The notes below the pieces were generated by a model, which was not told the origin of the DNA, ran no database searches, and was given only the letters and a program-made list of their open reading frames with translations. 64,000 nt of DNA from Zygosaccharomyces rouxii (taxonomy: Eukaryota; Ascomycota; Saccharomycetes; Saccharomycetales; Saccharomycetaceae): NCBI RefSeq assembly GCF_000026365.1, contig NC_012992.1, positions 310,001-374,000 of the forward strand, given 5' to 3'. This document shows, piece after piece, positions 29,851 to 38,629 of this stretch. The translations under genes were made by a program, and so were the position numbers. Each line of letters opens with the position of its first letter. The first letter of the stretch is position 1.

Positions 29851-32463
29851 TTAAGCTCGCCAATATTGTGCCAAATTGTGTAGATGGTCGATAACGATGG
29901 GCAAAAGAGCATTGACGCTGTCGTTGATCAGATTCTGGAAGTGTACAGTGGCCTCCTCCTCGGACATATCCAAGTTGAACCTTTCCTTGACCTTTAATAC
30001 TGACCCATCGGGATCAATGCGGATATCAGGAATATTAGAAGTTTTCATAAGTTCGAATAAGTTCAATATTAATCCAGCATTTCTCCTTAGAATAGAATAG
30101 ACCACGAAGCAGTAGCTGCGAAATTTATTGTAATTAGAGGATTCAGCACCACCGAATGCTTCGATAATCTGTGGCGGGAGTTTCATCAGTGGTGGGAAGG
30201 GCTTGGGATCTTGTCCCAAAATGTATCCGAAATCAGCGTGGAAAAAATGACCATCTGGTGTAATCAACAAATTATCCAGATGTCTATCACCAACACCTAA
30301 AATATATGTGATCACACAGTACCCTGCGCAGGACTTGACAAAATTGTCCATAACCCATCCTTGAACTCCTAATTCTGCATTCATATCAGGATAATGAGAA
30401 CGAAAATATGGGAGAATTCCATGCTCAACACCTAAAATATTAGCCATCGTATCGTTGGGGATAAATTGGATGGCACCTTCTTGAGGACCAGTAGCCAGAA
30501 TTTTGTAAGGTATTAATTTCAAATCTACATTTTCATTCATCAGTAGTTCATTCATCAGGCTAATGATTTGAACGACCAGCTGATCTTGTCTCAAATCATC
30601 ACCGACCTTGTACATCAATGAATAAATAGACCCAGTTTTTGTCTTGAATGCAATCTTGAGAGGAGAAAGTGAACTTTTAAAGACCTTCGAAATTTCTGGT
30701 AATACATCCGTAATGATAACATCAGGATCCAACGGTAAGCTGATTTCACGGTTCTTAAGAAAATGCTTTAATTTAGTCGCTAAGAGATGGTGCAAAAGGT
30801 CTAGCTTTTTAACGACAGTATCTTTAAGCCTTTTGACCTCTTCGCAAAGATCTCGCAATATGCTCACTAAATTAATTTGATCTTCTAGCATGATCAATCT
30901 GTTTTTCGGTAGCCTACTCCAATAGGAATCTATAATCTGGTTCAAGAATGGGTTATCTTCAGAATCAGATCTCATATACCAATAAAAAAAATTGCCCAAC
31001 CTGGGATTCATAATTGCTCTTCTGATTAAAAATTCCGCCAGCGGGGAAATGACAATGGCACTCTCTTCCAAGGTAGATTCTCCTGTATTATAAGTAGAAT
31101 TTATCATCTTTTGACGTTGCACTGCCACGGAACTAGAGTTATCAAGAGCTTGTGAGGGAGCCATATCTACAATCGTGAATTCACTATTGGATTTGTCTGA
31201 AAATGTAGATAGACATTCGAATGAAACCGCCTGGACTAATTGCAGCAAGTATAACTCCAATTCCTTGTCAGATGCCTTCTTAAGTCTATTCACTGCATAT
31301 GCTCTCACAGATATATTTTTGTAATCGGAACCAAGTAATTCAATGGCGTCATCAATGTCAATTTCTGCCCAGGAGTCCATAAGCTCCAAAACTTCTGTAC
31401 GCTCCGTCTCTTCAGTAAGATTTGTACTCTGCAGGAGTTTTTTAAGAGCCTTTTTGTTATTGACCAAATAGTATCGATATTTCCAAACGCTACCTTTTTC
31501 ATGTGCTGTCAGTTGAGTACCAGGTGGATAATTAATGATTTTATTAAGATAATCCCTTTTCTTGGTGTCTGGCTTTGCATGTTTATCCATATTTGACCTT
31601 TTCGAAGCTCTTTCCAACCTTCTATACTTTTCTTCAACAGGATTGTTGCTGAATTGATCTGGATCGTAAAATTTCAACGTCGAGTTATACTTGTCACCCA
31701 TGGATATTTTCATGCGCGGCTCTGTTTTGGTATATTCCGCAACTTCATTACTTTGTTCGAAATTATGCAGTGTAGGGATATTTTTCTGCACATCTGTGTA
31801 GCTTCTTTCAGTGAATACTACTGGAAGTTCAAATACAGGGAACTCAATATTGAGTAAAAAAGTCCCAATCGGTAGGCTTCGTCTTTCAGCTTTTTTCGCA
31901 AGAGTTGGTATACTCATTTCGTCCAACCAACTTAGTTTCTTCACTTCTCCTAAATAAAATCTGTTTAAGGAGTCTAGTAATGGATCATTTTCAAGTTTTC
32001 TACCACTCTGTGGGTCATCGTATTGGAATTGCAGTGATTCTTGTCCTCTTTTCAGTGTATTATCCTCTAAGTTGAAAATAGGTGTATTTAGAATAAAGAA
32101 TGGTACTCTTTTAGTTCCTTCAAATTCCCAAATAACAATTCTTAGCCAGCTTGATGTATTCAATTGGTTTAAATTTATAGGTAAATTCAACCATTGATCC
32201 CATTTCCTTGAACTTTTAAAGGGAACATAGGGAGTAACAATGGGAATAGTCAAGTTTCGATCTCTTTCCTTATCAAACACTTGAGCAGATACTAGCATAT
32301 CACTGATAGGGAAAACATTGGAAGCTGTTTGTGAAAGTGCTGGTTGAGATAGCTTTTGAGAATGTTTTAATAATGGCTTATGTCCTTCTAAAGATTTGAT
32401 CTTAATCCGTAGGGGAGTCTCTAGATCCTGAGACACACAAAATGTGACGCTTTTAGAGGGCAT
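29851..32463 (-). CDS. VPS34: Vps34, class III phosphatidylinositol 3-kinase
   Basis: 870 residues; yeast Vps34 is 875. Domains in order: C2 (about 1-260, from TFCVSQDLETPL), PIK helical domain (about 290-500, with YRRLERASKR and AHEKGSVWKYRYYL), and the lipid-kinase domain (about 580-870) with the catalytic loop GDRHLDN and the activation segment DFGYILG. The C-terminus HLHNLAQYW, needed for membrane activity, is present. It makes PI3P on endosomes and autophagosomes with Vps15. Sequence identity to S. cerevisiae is very high in the kinase domain. Confidence 0.99.
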   Translation of the reverse strand: MPSKSVTFCVSQDLETPLRIKIKSLEGHKPLLKHSQKLSQPALSQTASNVFPISDMLVSAQVFDKERDRNLTIPIVTPYVPFKSSRKWDQWLNLPINLNQLNTSSWLRIVIWEFEGTKRVPFFILNTPIFNLEDNTLKRGQESLQFQYDDPQSGRKLENDPLLDSLNRFYLGEVKKLSWLDEMSIPTLAKKAERRSLPIGTFLLNIEFPVFELPVVFTERSYTDVQKNIPTLHNFEQSNEVAEYTKTEPRMKISMGDKYNSTLKFYDPDQFSNNPVEEKYRRLERASKRSNMDKHAKPDTKKRDYLNKIINYPPGTQLTAHEKGSVWKYRYYLVNNKKALKKLLQSTNLTEETERTEVLELMDSWAEIDIDDAIELLGSDYKNISVRAYAVNRLKKASDKELELYLLQLVQAVSFECLSTFSDKSNSEFTIVDMAPSQALDNSSSVAVQRQKMINSTYNTGESTLEESAIVISPLAEFLIRRAIMNPRLGNFFYWYMRSDSEDNPFLNQIIDSYWSRLPKNRLIMLEDQINLVSILRDLCEEVKRLKDTVVKKLDLLHHLLATKLKHFLKNREISLPLDPDVIITDVLPEISKVFKSSLSPLKIAFKTKTGSIYSLMYKVGDDLRQDQLVVQIISLMNELLMNENVDLKLIPYKILATGPQEGAIQFIPNDTMANILGVEHGILPYFRSHYPDMNAELGVQGWVMDNFVKSCAGYCVITYILGVGDRHLDNLLITPDGHFFHADFGYILGQDPKPFPPLMKLPPQIIEAFGGAESSNYNKFRSYCFVVYSILRRNAGLILNLFELMKTSNIPDIRIDPDGSVLKVKERFNLDMSEEEATVHFQNLINDSVNALLPIVIDHLHNLAQYWRA

Positions 32464-32716
32464 GGAGGCCTAAAAGAGCTCCTTTGGGCTTAATGGACTA
32501 TTTGAATTCCAGTGTATTTTAGTTACTATTAGGTCCCTTTAGTATTTCGGTCTTTTAAGAAGCGATGTAAGCTTATAGAAGATCCAGAATAATTGTAACA
32601 ATAAAAATATAATAATATAATAATAATAAAAAAAGTTATTTACACGACCGTTAATATTTAAATTTTAAAGATTAAACCCATTGAATCAATGCTCCCGTAA
32701 AAAAAAATCACTAAAA

Positions 32717-34762
32717 TTAATTCTCGAACCTTGGATTATGACCTTTTCTTTTATCATAAAATTTATTACTAAAATTACGATTCTTCAAATTTCCCTTCTT
32801 CACAAAATTTTGAAAAGGTTCCTCATCATACCAATGTCTGTCTCGGTTACCTCTGTAGGAATTACTTTGTCCATCTCTACTACCTCTGTAGGAATTGGAT
32901 TGCCCATCTCTACTACCTCTGTAGGAATTGGATTGTCCATCTCTACCACCTCTGTAGGAATTGGATTGCCCATCTCTACCACCTCTGTAGGAATTGGATT
33001 GCCCATCTCTATCGCCTCTGTAGGAGCTGGATTGCCCATCTCTACTACGAGGTTTACCGTGATACGATCCATGGATGTCAAAAGCCTCCAATGCGACTCT
33101 GTTGTTACTTAAGCCGAGTTTCTCTAGAGTATTCGAAGAAATAGGAAGTCTTGCCTCTTTATCATTTAACAGCGAACCGTATGATCCAGCGAGCTGTCCC
33201 AATATTCTGTTATCATTGAAACCATAACCCTTAGCATTTGATCTGTAGAAGGCGATAGCACTTATGAGCGCATCGACCAATTCTTCACTATCCGTAAATC
33301 CTGATGCGAATTCCTCGATGGTGCTCATATCAGGTTCGTAATCCTCTTGATCTTTGATGATAATTTGTGCTCCCTTGGCTAATTTTTGCAAGAATGGAAC
33401 TTCTTCTTTACTCATGAACAAGACAGCTTTTCCTGTCTTTCCAGCTCTAGCGGTTCTACCAATTCTATGAATGTATTGGGACATTATAGCTGGTACACCA
33501 ATCTGTAAGACTTCGCCCACGTCAGGGAAATCAAGCCCACGGGCTGCAACGTCGGTACATACCAGAATTCCAGAACGATCACGCTTAAACTTTTGGACCA
33601 TCTTTGTCCTAACATTTTGAGTCTTTTTACCATGGAATTCTAAAATGGGTACAGCAACGTCTTGTTGAGCGTGTAGCAATTCAGAGATCAGAGTAGTGCA
33701 TTTAATCGTTGGTGTAAATAAAATTGCCTTGTAATTTGGGTTAGCAAGTACCTGGCGCTTAACATGATCCATAGTAGCAAGAATAGAATGACCCAAGTTT
33801 TCTGCTATGACTGCTGATTGAGAGATCTTTTCATGAGCCTGTGGCTCATTCTTATCCACCGTATCTAGGAATAAACATTCATCCTTGCCCATAATACTTT
33901 GTGATAAATCTTGAACTTTAGCATCTAGAGTTGCTGAGAAAAGTAGAGTTCTTATGTGATCGGGACCAGTTTCGTTGATTTTATTCAAAATACTGGAAAT
34001 TTTTTCTAAATCTTGCTGGAATCCAATCTCTAATAACCTATCTGCCTCATCCAAAACTTTAACATCCACTTGTTTGAAATGCTTTTCATAACGTTGTAAA
34101 ATGTCCAATAATCTTCCTGGAGTGGCTATAACCACTTGAGGTTTTCTGCGAATTAAATCAGTGACACTTGCTGCAAAATTAGTCCCCCCAACAAGCGTCA
34201 AAGAATGGAATCGCTTGAGGACTGGATGAGCCGCCTGAATTCTTCTAGTTTCCATTTCGATCTGTAAAGCTAGATCTCTAGTAGGTGCTACAATGACATA
34301 TTTTACAGCTGAAGGGTTTTCCCTCTTGGTATTAATCAAATGCTGGAACATGGGGATTAAAAATGCAAACGTCTTACCGGTACCTGTCTTGGCCCTAGTT
34401 ATCACATCCTGCGACTGGTTCTCCAAGATCGGCCTTATTGCCTTTTGCTGCACAGGTGTAAGCCCGGTGAACCCAATATTAACAATACAATCGTGCAGAT
34501 CTCCACCAATAAGTCCATTATTCTTGAGTTGAGCTAGAGTCACTTCAGGTGTATTAGCCTCAAATGGAACCTCGATCAGTTTAGCCCGGGGAAAATTCCT
34601 CGGAGATGAACGACTTTCTGATGGTGAGGGTCTAAAATCATTCCTCGAGCTAGCCTTTCGATCTCCAAACTTTTGGTAGAATCTTACTGGTCTAATTATT
34701 TGACATCTGGTCTTCAAAATACTACCGAGCGATATCTTGGCCCCTAAGCATCGTGTATTCAT
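32717..34762 (-). CDS. MSS116: Mss116, mitochondrial DEAD-box RNA helicase
   Basis: 681 residues; yeast Mss116 is 664. A basic N-terminus (RCLGAKISLG, RPVRFYQKFG) fits a mitochondrial targeting signal. Helicase motifs in order: Q motif region, ARTKTGTGKT (motif I), APTRDLA, LDEADRLLEIGF (motif II), FSATLD (III), GLDFPDV and HRIGRTAR (VI). Mss116 remodels group I and II introns and aids mitochondrial translation. The basic C-terminal tail contains six copies of an 11-residue repeat (see separate entry) in place of the plain Arg/Asn-rich tail I expect from yeast. It diverges from REF2. Confidence 0.97.
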   Translation of the reverse strand: MNTRCLGAKISLGSILKTRCQIIRPVRFYQKFGDRKASSRNDFRPSPSESRSSPRNFPRAKLIEVPFEANTPEVTLAQLKNNGLIGGDLHDCIVNIGFTGLTPVQQKAIRPILENQSQDVITRAKTGTGKTFAFLIPMFQHLINTKRENPSAVKYVIVAPTRDLALQIEMETRRIQAAHPVLKRFHSLTLVGGTNFAASVTDLIRRKPQVVIATPGRLLDILQRYEKHFKQVDVKVLDEADRLLEIGFQQDLEKISSILNKINETGPDHIRTLLFSATLDAKVQDLSQSIMGKDECLFLDTVDKNEPQAHEKISQSAVIAENLGHSILATMDHVKRQVLANPNYKAILFTPTIKCTTLISELLHAQQDVAVPILEFHGKKTQNVRTKMVQKFKRDRSGILVCTDVAARGLDFPDVGEVLQIGVPAIMSQYIHRIGRTARAGKTGKAVLFMSKEEVPFLQKLAKGAQIIIKDQEDYEPDMSTIEEFASGFTDSEELVDALISAIAFYRSNAKGYGFNDNRILGQLAGSYGSLLNDKEARLPISSNTLEKLGLSNNRVALEAFDIHGSYHGKPRSRDGQSSSYRGDRDGQSNSYRGGRDGQSNSYRGGRDGQSNSYRGSRDGQSNSYRGSRDGQSNSYRGNRDRHWYDEEPFQNFVKKGNLKNRNFSNKFYDKRKGHNPRFEN
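32843..33040 (-). repeat. six 33-bp tandem repeats encoding DGQSxSYRGxR in MSS116
   Basis: Six consecutive units of 33 bases encode DGQS(N/S)SYRG(D/G/S/N)R in the C-terminal tail of Mss116. The four central units are almost identical at DNA level, suggesting recent expansion. Units keep an RG dipeptide, typical of RNA-binding tails. Confidence 0.93.
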
Positions 34763-35122
34763 GCTGGGAAAGGGTTTGTAAAGAATTTGGTGCTGAAGAA
34801 CTCAGTAAAAATGCTTACAAAAGTTCAAACGTTGCCACTGGATGTAGTGTGTCTTTATAAAGCTGTTTCTTTCTTAGCTCATCGCTGATTTTCGGAAAAT
34901 TTTCATCAACCAATTTTAGTGACGGTCCATCATACATTACGTCCGACTTGTAAAGTCTAAGGAAATCTTAAAATTAACCTTTAAAACTATCCTAGTGATG
35001 AAACTCAAGGCCTGTAGGCAATTGTTTAGCTGGTTTCAGAGGCCTTGAATTTGATATTTGTGAGATCTAGTCTTAGTGGAAGAGCTCTTCCTTGTGAGGA
35101 GAAGATATAATACTTATACAAG
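34763..35122. promoter_or_regulatory. MSS116-REF2 divergent promoter with PAC and RRPE-like motifs
   Basis: 360 bases without a gene. CTCATCGC (34878-34885) is the reverse of the PAC motif GCGATGAG, and ten bases on, GAAAATTTTC (34895-34904) resembles RRPE. This pair marks ribosome-biogenesis promoters in yeasts. A TATA-like TATAATAC lies close to the REF2 ATG. Which of the two genes the motifs serve is not decided by the sequence. Confidence 0.5.
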
Positions 35123-36553
35123 ATGTCTAATCCGATACCTCAGTTGGTAAACATATCGCATGCATTACAATCAGATACTGTGGAGAAGATACGTCGTGAC
35201 ATTAAGGAATTCCATGAAGCATCACAATTGAAGCCCGAGCAAGTGGAGGCTATTAACCACTATATTTCTTCTTTGAAATCAACGTTTGGACGGTTCACCG
35301 AGGATAACGAACATGTGGAAAGACAAGATGCAGGCGTTACTTCTGCCGACACTCAGCTATATTCAGGATTGAAATCGATGTACATGGATTATTTAAATCA
35401 ATTAGGGTCCATCAAGAGGGAAAAAGTACTGGGTGATGAAGAAGTGAGTAAAGATAAACCAGTAGATTATATATCTGAAGAACTACCGTATCTACAACCC
35501 ACAGAAAGAAAAGAATACATTGAAGGATTAATGCTGAATGATTCCACCAGCAAAAATATGGGTAAATCTCAGGGATTTTTAGACGGGATGATCAATTTAT
35601 GTGTGTTAGATTCCACCGTGACAGAAAATCTACGATGTTACGTTACTTTGCTGCGAAAAGTTGGATACACAAAGGAAGAATTGAAAAATCTATTGCCCAA
35701 GGGTTTAGCTCTAATGCCATCATTAACACCTAATAATGCTGAAGAAAAGGCAAAGGAGGCCAGTGCTTCGAAGAAAGTTCCAAGCAGTATGGAGAGTGCA
35801 CCATCATTCAGTGGAGTTACCACTCATCCTGATTCTACAGGATCTTCAACTGGTACCAACACTACTGGGGGTGGTGATGATGAACCTAAGAAAAAGATTT
35901 CATTTTCTAGATATTTGAAGAAAGGTGACGGTAATGAAAACGGCAAAAGGAAGGCTTCCCTAATGGAGGAAGACCTGCGTCCTGTAAAAAAAGCAAGAGC
36001 AAACGGTGGTAGTGAATTACGATCTATCTTGAGGACAACTGGTAGCAGTAGTAGTAGCAGTAAAAAATCAGGTAATAATATTAAGTTTGTCGACGATTCT
36101 TACCTAGTTACGGTTTTCGGTGATGGTTTACCTAATGATGGTTTGCAGTTATCGCCAGAAAGATTAAAGAAAGTGCTGAAACCTTTCAAAGAAGGTGAGC
36201 CAAGGGAAATTGTACATGTGGTAGAATTTAAAGATAAGGCAGCTGAACTAGACATCGAATTTGATTTATCGCCTGAAGAATCAGATATTACAGAGACTAA
36301 GGGCGGTCCAATACCTTGTGAAACGACAGCTCCATTAAAACATAGGCTAAATTTTGCAAATTTTAGTCCAGATTTGGGTAATAAACCAATTAGAGAAGCT
36401 GTAGTGGTAGAAGATTCGACTGTTAAGGGGAAGGGCCCACTGATAGCGAAAGCGTTTGGTAAGAATAGCTTACTATTGAGAAAGGATAGAGGCGGATTGC
36501 CCTACAAACGAATTCCAGATGTGACACCTAATGATTATCCACCTAGACCATGA
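35123..36553 (+). CDS. REF2: Ref2, mRNA 3'-end formation factor (APT complex)
   Basis: 476 residues; yeast Ref2 is 533. The N-terminus PQLVNISHALQSDTVEKIR and the segment DTQLYSGLKSMYMDYLNQL match yeast Ref2 closely, as does the C-terminal AKAFGKNSLLLRKDRGGLPY. IKFVDD in the middle corresponds to the protein phosphatase 1 (Glc7) docking site known in yeast Ref2. The linker regions are Ser/Lys-rich and variable. Ref2 belongs to the APT part of cleavage-polyadenylation factor and to snoRNA termination. Converges on CAB5, 50 bases between stops. Confidence 0.96.
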   Translation: MSNPIPQLVNISHALQSDTVEKIRRDIKEFHEASQLKPEQVEAINHYISSLKSTFGRFTEDNEHVERQDAGVTSADTQLYSGLKSMYMDYLNQLGSIKREKVLGDEEVSKDKPVDYISEELPYLQPTERKEYIEGLMLNDSTSKNMGKSQGFLDGMINLCVLDSTVTENLRCYVTLLRKVGYTKEELKNLLPKGLALMPSLTPNNAEEKAKEASASKKVPSSMESAPSFSGVTTHPDSTGSSTGTNTTGGGDDEPKKKISFSRYLKKGDGNENGKRKASLMEEDLRPVKKARANGGSELRSILRTTGSSSSSSKKSGNNIKFVDDSYLVTVFGDGLPNDGLQLSPERLKKVLKPFKEGEPREIVHVVEFKDKAAELDIEFDLSPEESDITETKGGPIPCETTAPLKHRLNFANFSPDLGNKPIREAVVVEDSTVKGKGPLIAKAFGKNSLLLRKDRGGLPYKRIPDVTPNDYPPRP

Positions 36554-36603
36554 AACAAAATGTATGTAATTTCAAATAGAAATGAAAAAAGTTGTAAAAT
36601 TTA

Positions 36604-37320
36604 TCATTGCTTCTTTTGCTTTTGAGCAAGTGCTTGGTGTCTTGATAGCACGACAGTTGCAGCACTAATCGCACCAAATGGTGGGAAATATTCCAATGCT
36701 GTCCTTGCAAAAGTGGGTTGAATACGACGTAAGAACGCATCAATCTCTTTATAGAGAATTGGTAAACCTTCGTTGTTGGTAAGGACATAATCTGCCCTTT
36801 CAATACGTTGTTCATTTTGCATCTGCGAATTGATTCTATTGATAGCTTCCTCTTTACTCATCTGTGGATTTCTAACTAGTATCCTTTCCAATTGTAAAGG
36901 TTTCTCTGAAACAATTGTCACTGAAACACCACAGAAAAGATCTAATCCAGCCTCAAAGAGTAGTGGAACATCTAAAACACATATGCTGTATCCACAGACG
37001 TAGTACCAAAGAATACTTTTGAAAATAGAATACCTGACTGCGGGATGTGTGATTTGGTTCAACACTTGCAGATCCTCTTTATGGGAGAAGACCCATTTAC
37101 CGAGAGCAGGACGGTTCAGATGTTTATCGTTGAGTAGAAGATCGGGAATCTTGGGCTGGAAATGGGCGACGATCTTTTTATAGGCTGATTGACCAGGTTC
37201 TACCACTTCCCTTGCAATCTTGTCAGCATCGATTACCGGTATATGATGATGCTCTTGTAGTCTGCGGGAAACTGTACTTTTACCGCTAGCAATTCCACCT
37301 GTCAAACCAACGACCAGCAT
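36604..37320 (-). CDS. CAB5: Dephospho-CoA kinase
   Basis: 238 residues; yeast Cab5 is 241. The P-loop GLTGGIASGKST lies at 5-16, followed by the CoaE signatures IDADKIAREVVEPG and LDVPLLFEAGLD. It carries out the last step of coenzyme A synthesis, phosphorylating the 3' hydroxyl of dephospho-CoA. Many eukaryotes have this activity in a bifunctional protein; here, as in yeasts, it is a separate gene. It diverges from CBS2. Confidence 0.97.
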   Translation of the reverse strand: MLVVGLTGGIASGKSTVSRRLQEHHHIPVIDADKIAREVVEPGQSAYKKIVAHFQPKIPDLLLNDKHLNRPALGKWVFSHKEDLQVLNQITHPAVRYSIFKSILWYYVCGYSICVLDVPLLFEAGLDLFCGVSVTIVSEKPLQLERILVRNPQMSKEEAINRINSQMQNEQRIERADYVLTNNEGLPILYKEIDAFLRRIQPTFARTALEYFPPFGAISAATVVLSRHQALAQKQKKQ

Positions 37321-37500
37321 GATTTTAAACCAGAATTGATTACTTCTCTTCGGTCAAAAAGGTAGGGGTTATGGTGATGATGTTGATCTTAGTGAAGCAT
37401 TCCGGGTTCTTAATGGTGAAAAAAATTTCAATACTATTACAAAATACAGCTTTAAAAGTTAGATTGTGATGTCTTAGAGGCCTTCCAGATCCTATTTACA

Positions 37501-38619
37501 ATGACTGCTGTACCGAGAGTTTATTCCTTAGTCAATAATCCAGTTGCTTCCCTGCTTGCATATGAGATAGCACAATTGCCAAACCAACCAAAAGTATCTC
37601 AAGTAGTGCTATTATTAAATGATCGAAAGAAACTAAATAGGTTTTTGGACAATGATTCCAAATTACTTCTACAGAATTCTGAAGGTATCAATTTCCATCA
37701 CACTCAATTCATGGCTTCTCACAGACCTCCTGTATATTCCTCCGGTGAAGTGGCGGCAATGGACAATTTTATAGTTTCTGCGAAACATTCACACGCTATG
37801 ATCCGATCTATCAAGAAATTCAAAGAGTCTTTAAACCGTAATTCCAATGTCTTACTTTTAAATCCACCGTTTGGTACAGTTGACGAGCTTTATAGAAACA
37901 TTTGGTCTCGAGAGGAACGGCCTAATATTATTGTGGGTGTCACTTCAGCACAGAATTCATACTATGCAACAGAACCGTCTGAATTTCATATTAGACTTAG
38001 GCGAAAGAATATTCATTTGAAGATGAGCCCTTTACCCAGAACTCTTTCGAACTATGGCCACGAACAAGCGGTACAAGACCTACAGAAGTTTAAAGAGACG
38101 AATGATTTGATGAAAGTAATTCAGAGTGCGTCCCAAAACCACAAAAGCCCGATTGAACTCGATCTTACGCTGTATCCACACGATGAATTACTCCTCATGA
38201 GATTGGAAAATTTAATCATTTCAAGTTGTATTAAGCCGTTGGCGTTTTTATTCGATTGTTATTCTAAGAGCGAACTATTAGGTTCAAAAAGGACATTAGA
38301 CATCATTCAAGAATTAATTAAAGAACAAATATCTATTCTTCTATCGAGCCATCCATTCCTGCTGAGTATCCCCCATTGTAATATTGCATTAGATGCTGAT
38401 AGACTCTATGACCAAGTGATAAGAGTTATGAAAAGATCTAGGATGAATTACTTAAATAAATTGGAATGTACCAATGTCAGGGAGTTGACGGGATATTTTG
38501 TTCAATTGGCATATTATAGAAAATTGGATTGTAAATGGAATCAAACTATTACAACTCTTGTTGAGGGGAAGACTGAATTTCAAAGACATAGAGAATTAGA
38601 TTATCTCCACTTGTCGTGA
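37501..38619 (+). CDS. CBS2: Cbs2, mitochondrial COB mRNA translational activator
   Basis: 372 residues; yeast Cbs2 is 389. It lies between CAB5 and RKM2 as in S. cerevisiae. The N-terminus (RVYSLVNNPVASLLAYEIAQLP) looks like a Rossmann-type start, and LNPPFGTVDELY and HDELLLMRLENLIISSCI are likely core segments, in agreement with a distant relation to ketopantoate-reductase-like folds. Cbs2 is needed to translate cytochrome b mRNA in mitochondria. No clear cleavable presequence is seen. The stop is only 10 bases from the convergent RKM2 stop. Confidence 0.88.
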   Translation: MTAVPRVYSLVNNPVASLLAYEIAQLPNQPKVSQVVLLLNDRKKLNRFLDNDSKLLLQNSEGINFHHTQFMASHRPPVYSSGEVAAMDNFIVSAKHSHAMIRSIKKFKESLNRNSNVLLLNPPFGTVDELYRNIWSREERPNIIVGVTSAQNSYYATEPSEFHIRLRRKNIHLKMSPLPRTLSNYGHEQAVQDLQKFKETNDLMKVIQSASQNHKSPIELDLTLYPHDELLLMRLENLIISSCIKPLAFLFDCYSKSELLGSKRTLDIIQELIKEQISILLSSHPFLLSIPHCNIALDADRLYDQVIRVMKRSRMNYLNKLECTNVRELTGYFVQLAYYRKLDCKWNQTITTLVEGKTEFQRHRELDYLHLS

Positions 38620-38629
38620 CGAATTAATT

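Noticed and set aside
32681..33112. plus-strand frames with repeated SISTTSVGIGLP-like units opposite MSS116
   Set aside because: The repeat is the antisense reading of the 33-bp MSS116 repeats, which are in frame with a clear helicase on the minus strand.
34888..34905. TTTTCGGAAAATTTT resembling the centromere CDEIII core
   Set aside because: Only the central CCGAAA matches; the flanking conserved positions and a CDEI plus AT-rich CDEII at the right distance are absent. The element is better explained as an RRPE-like motif.
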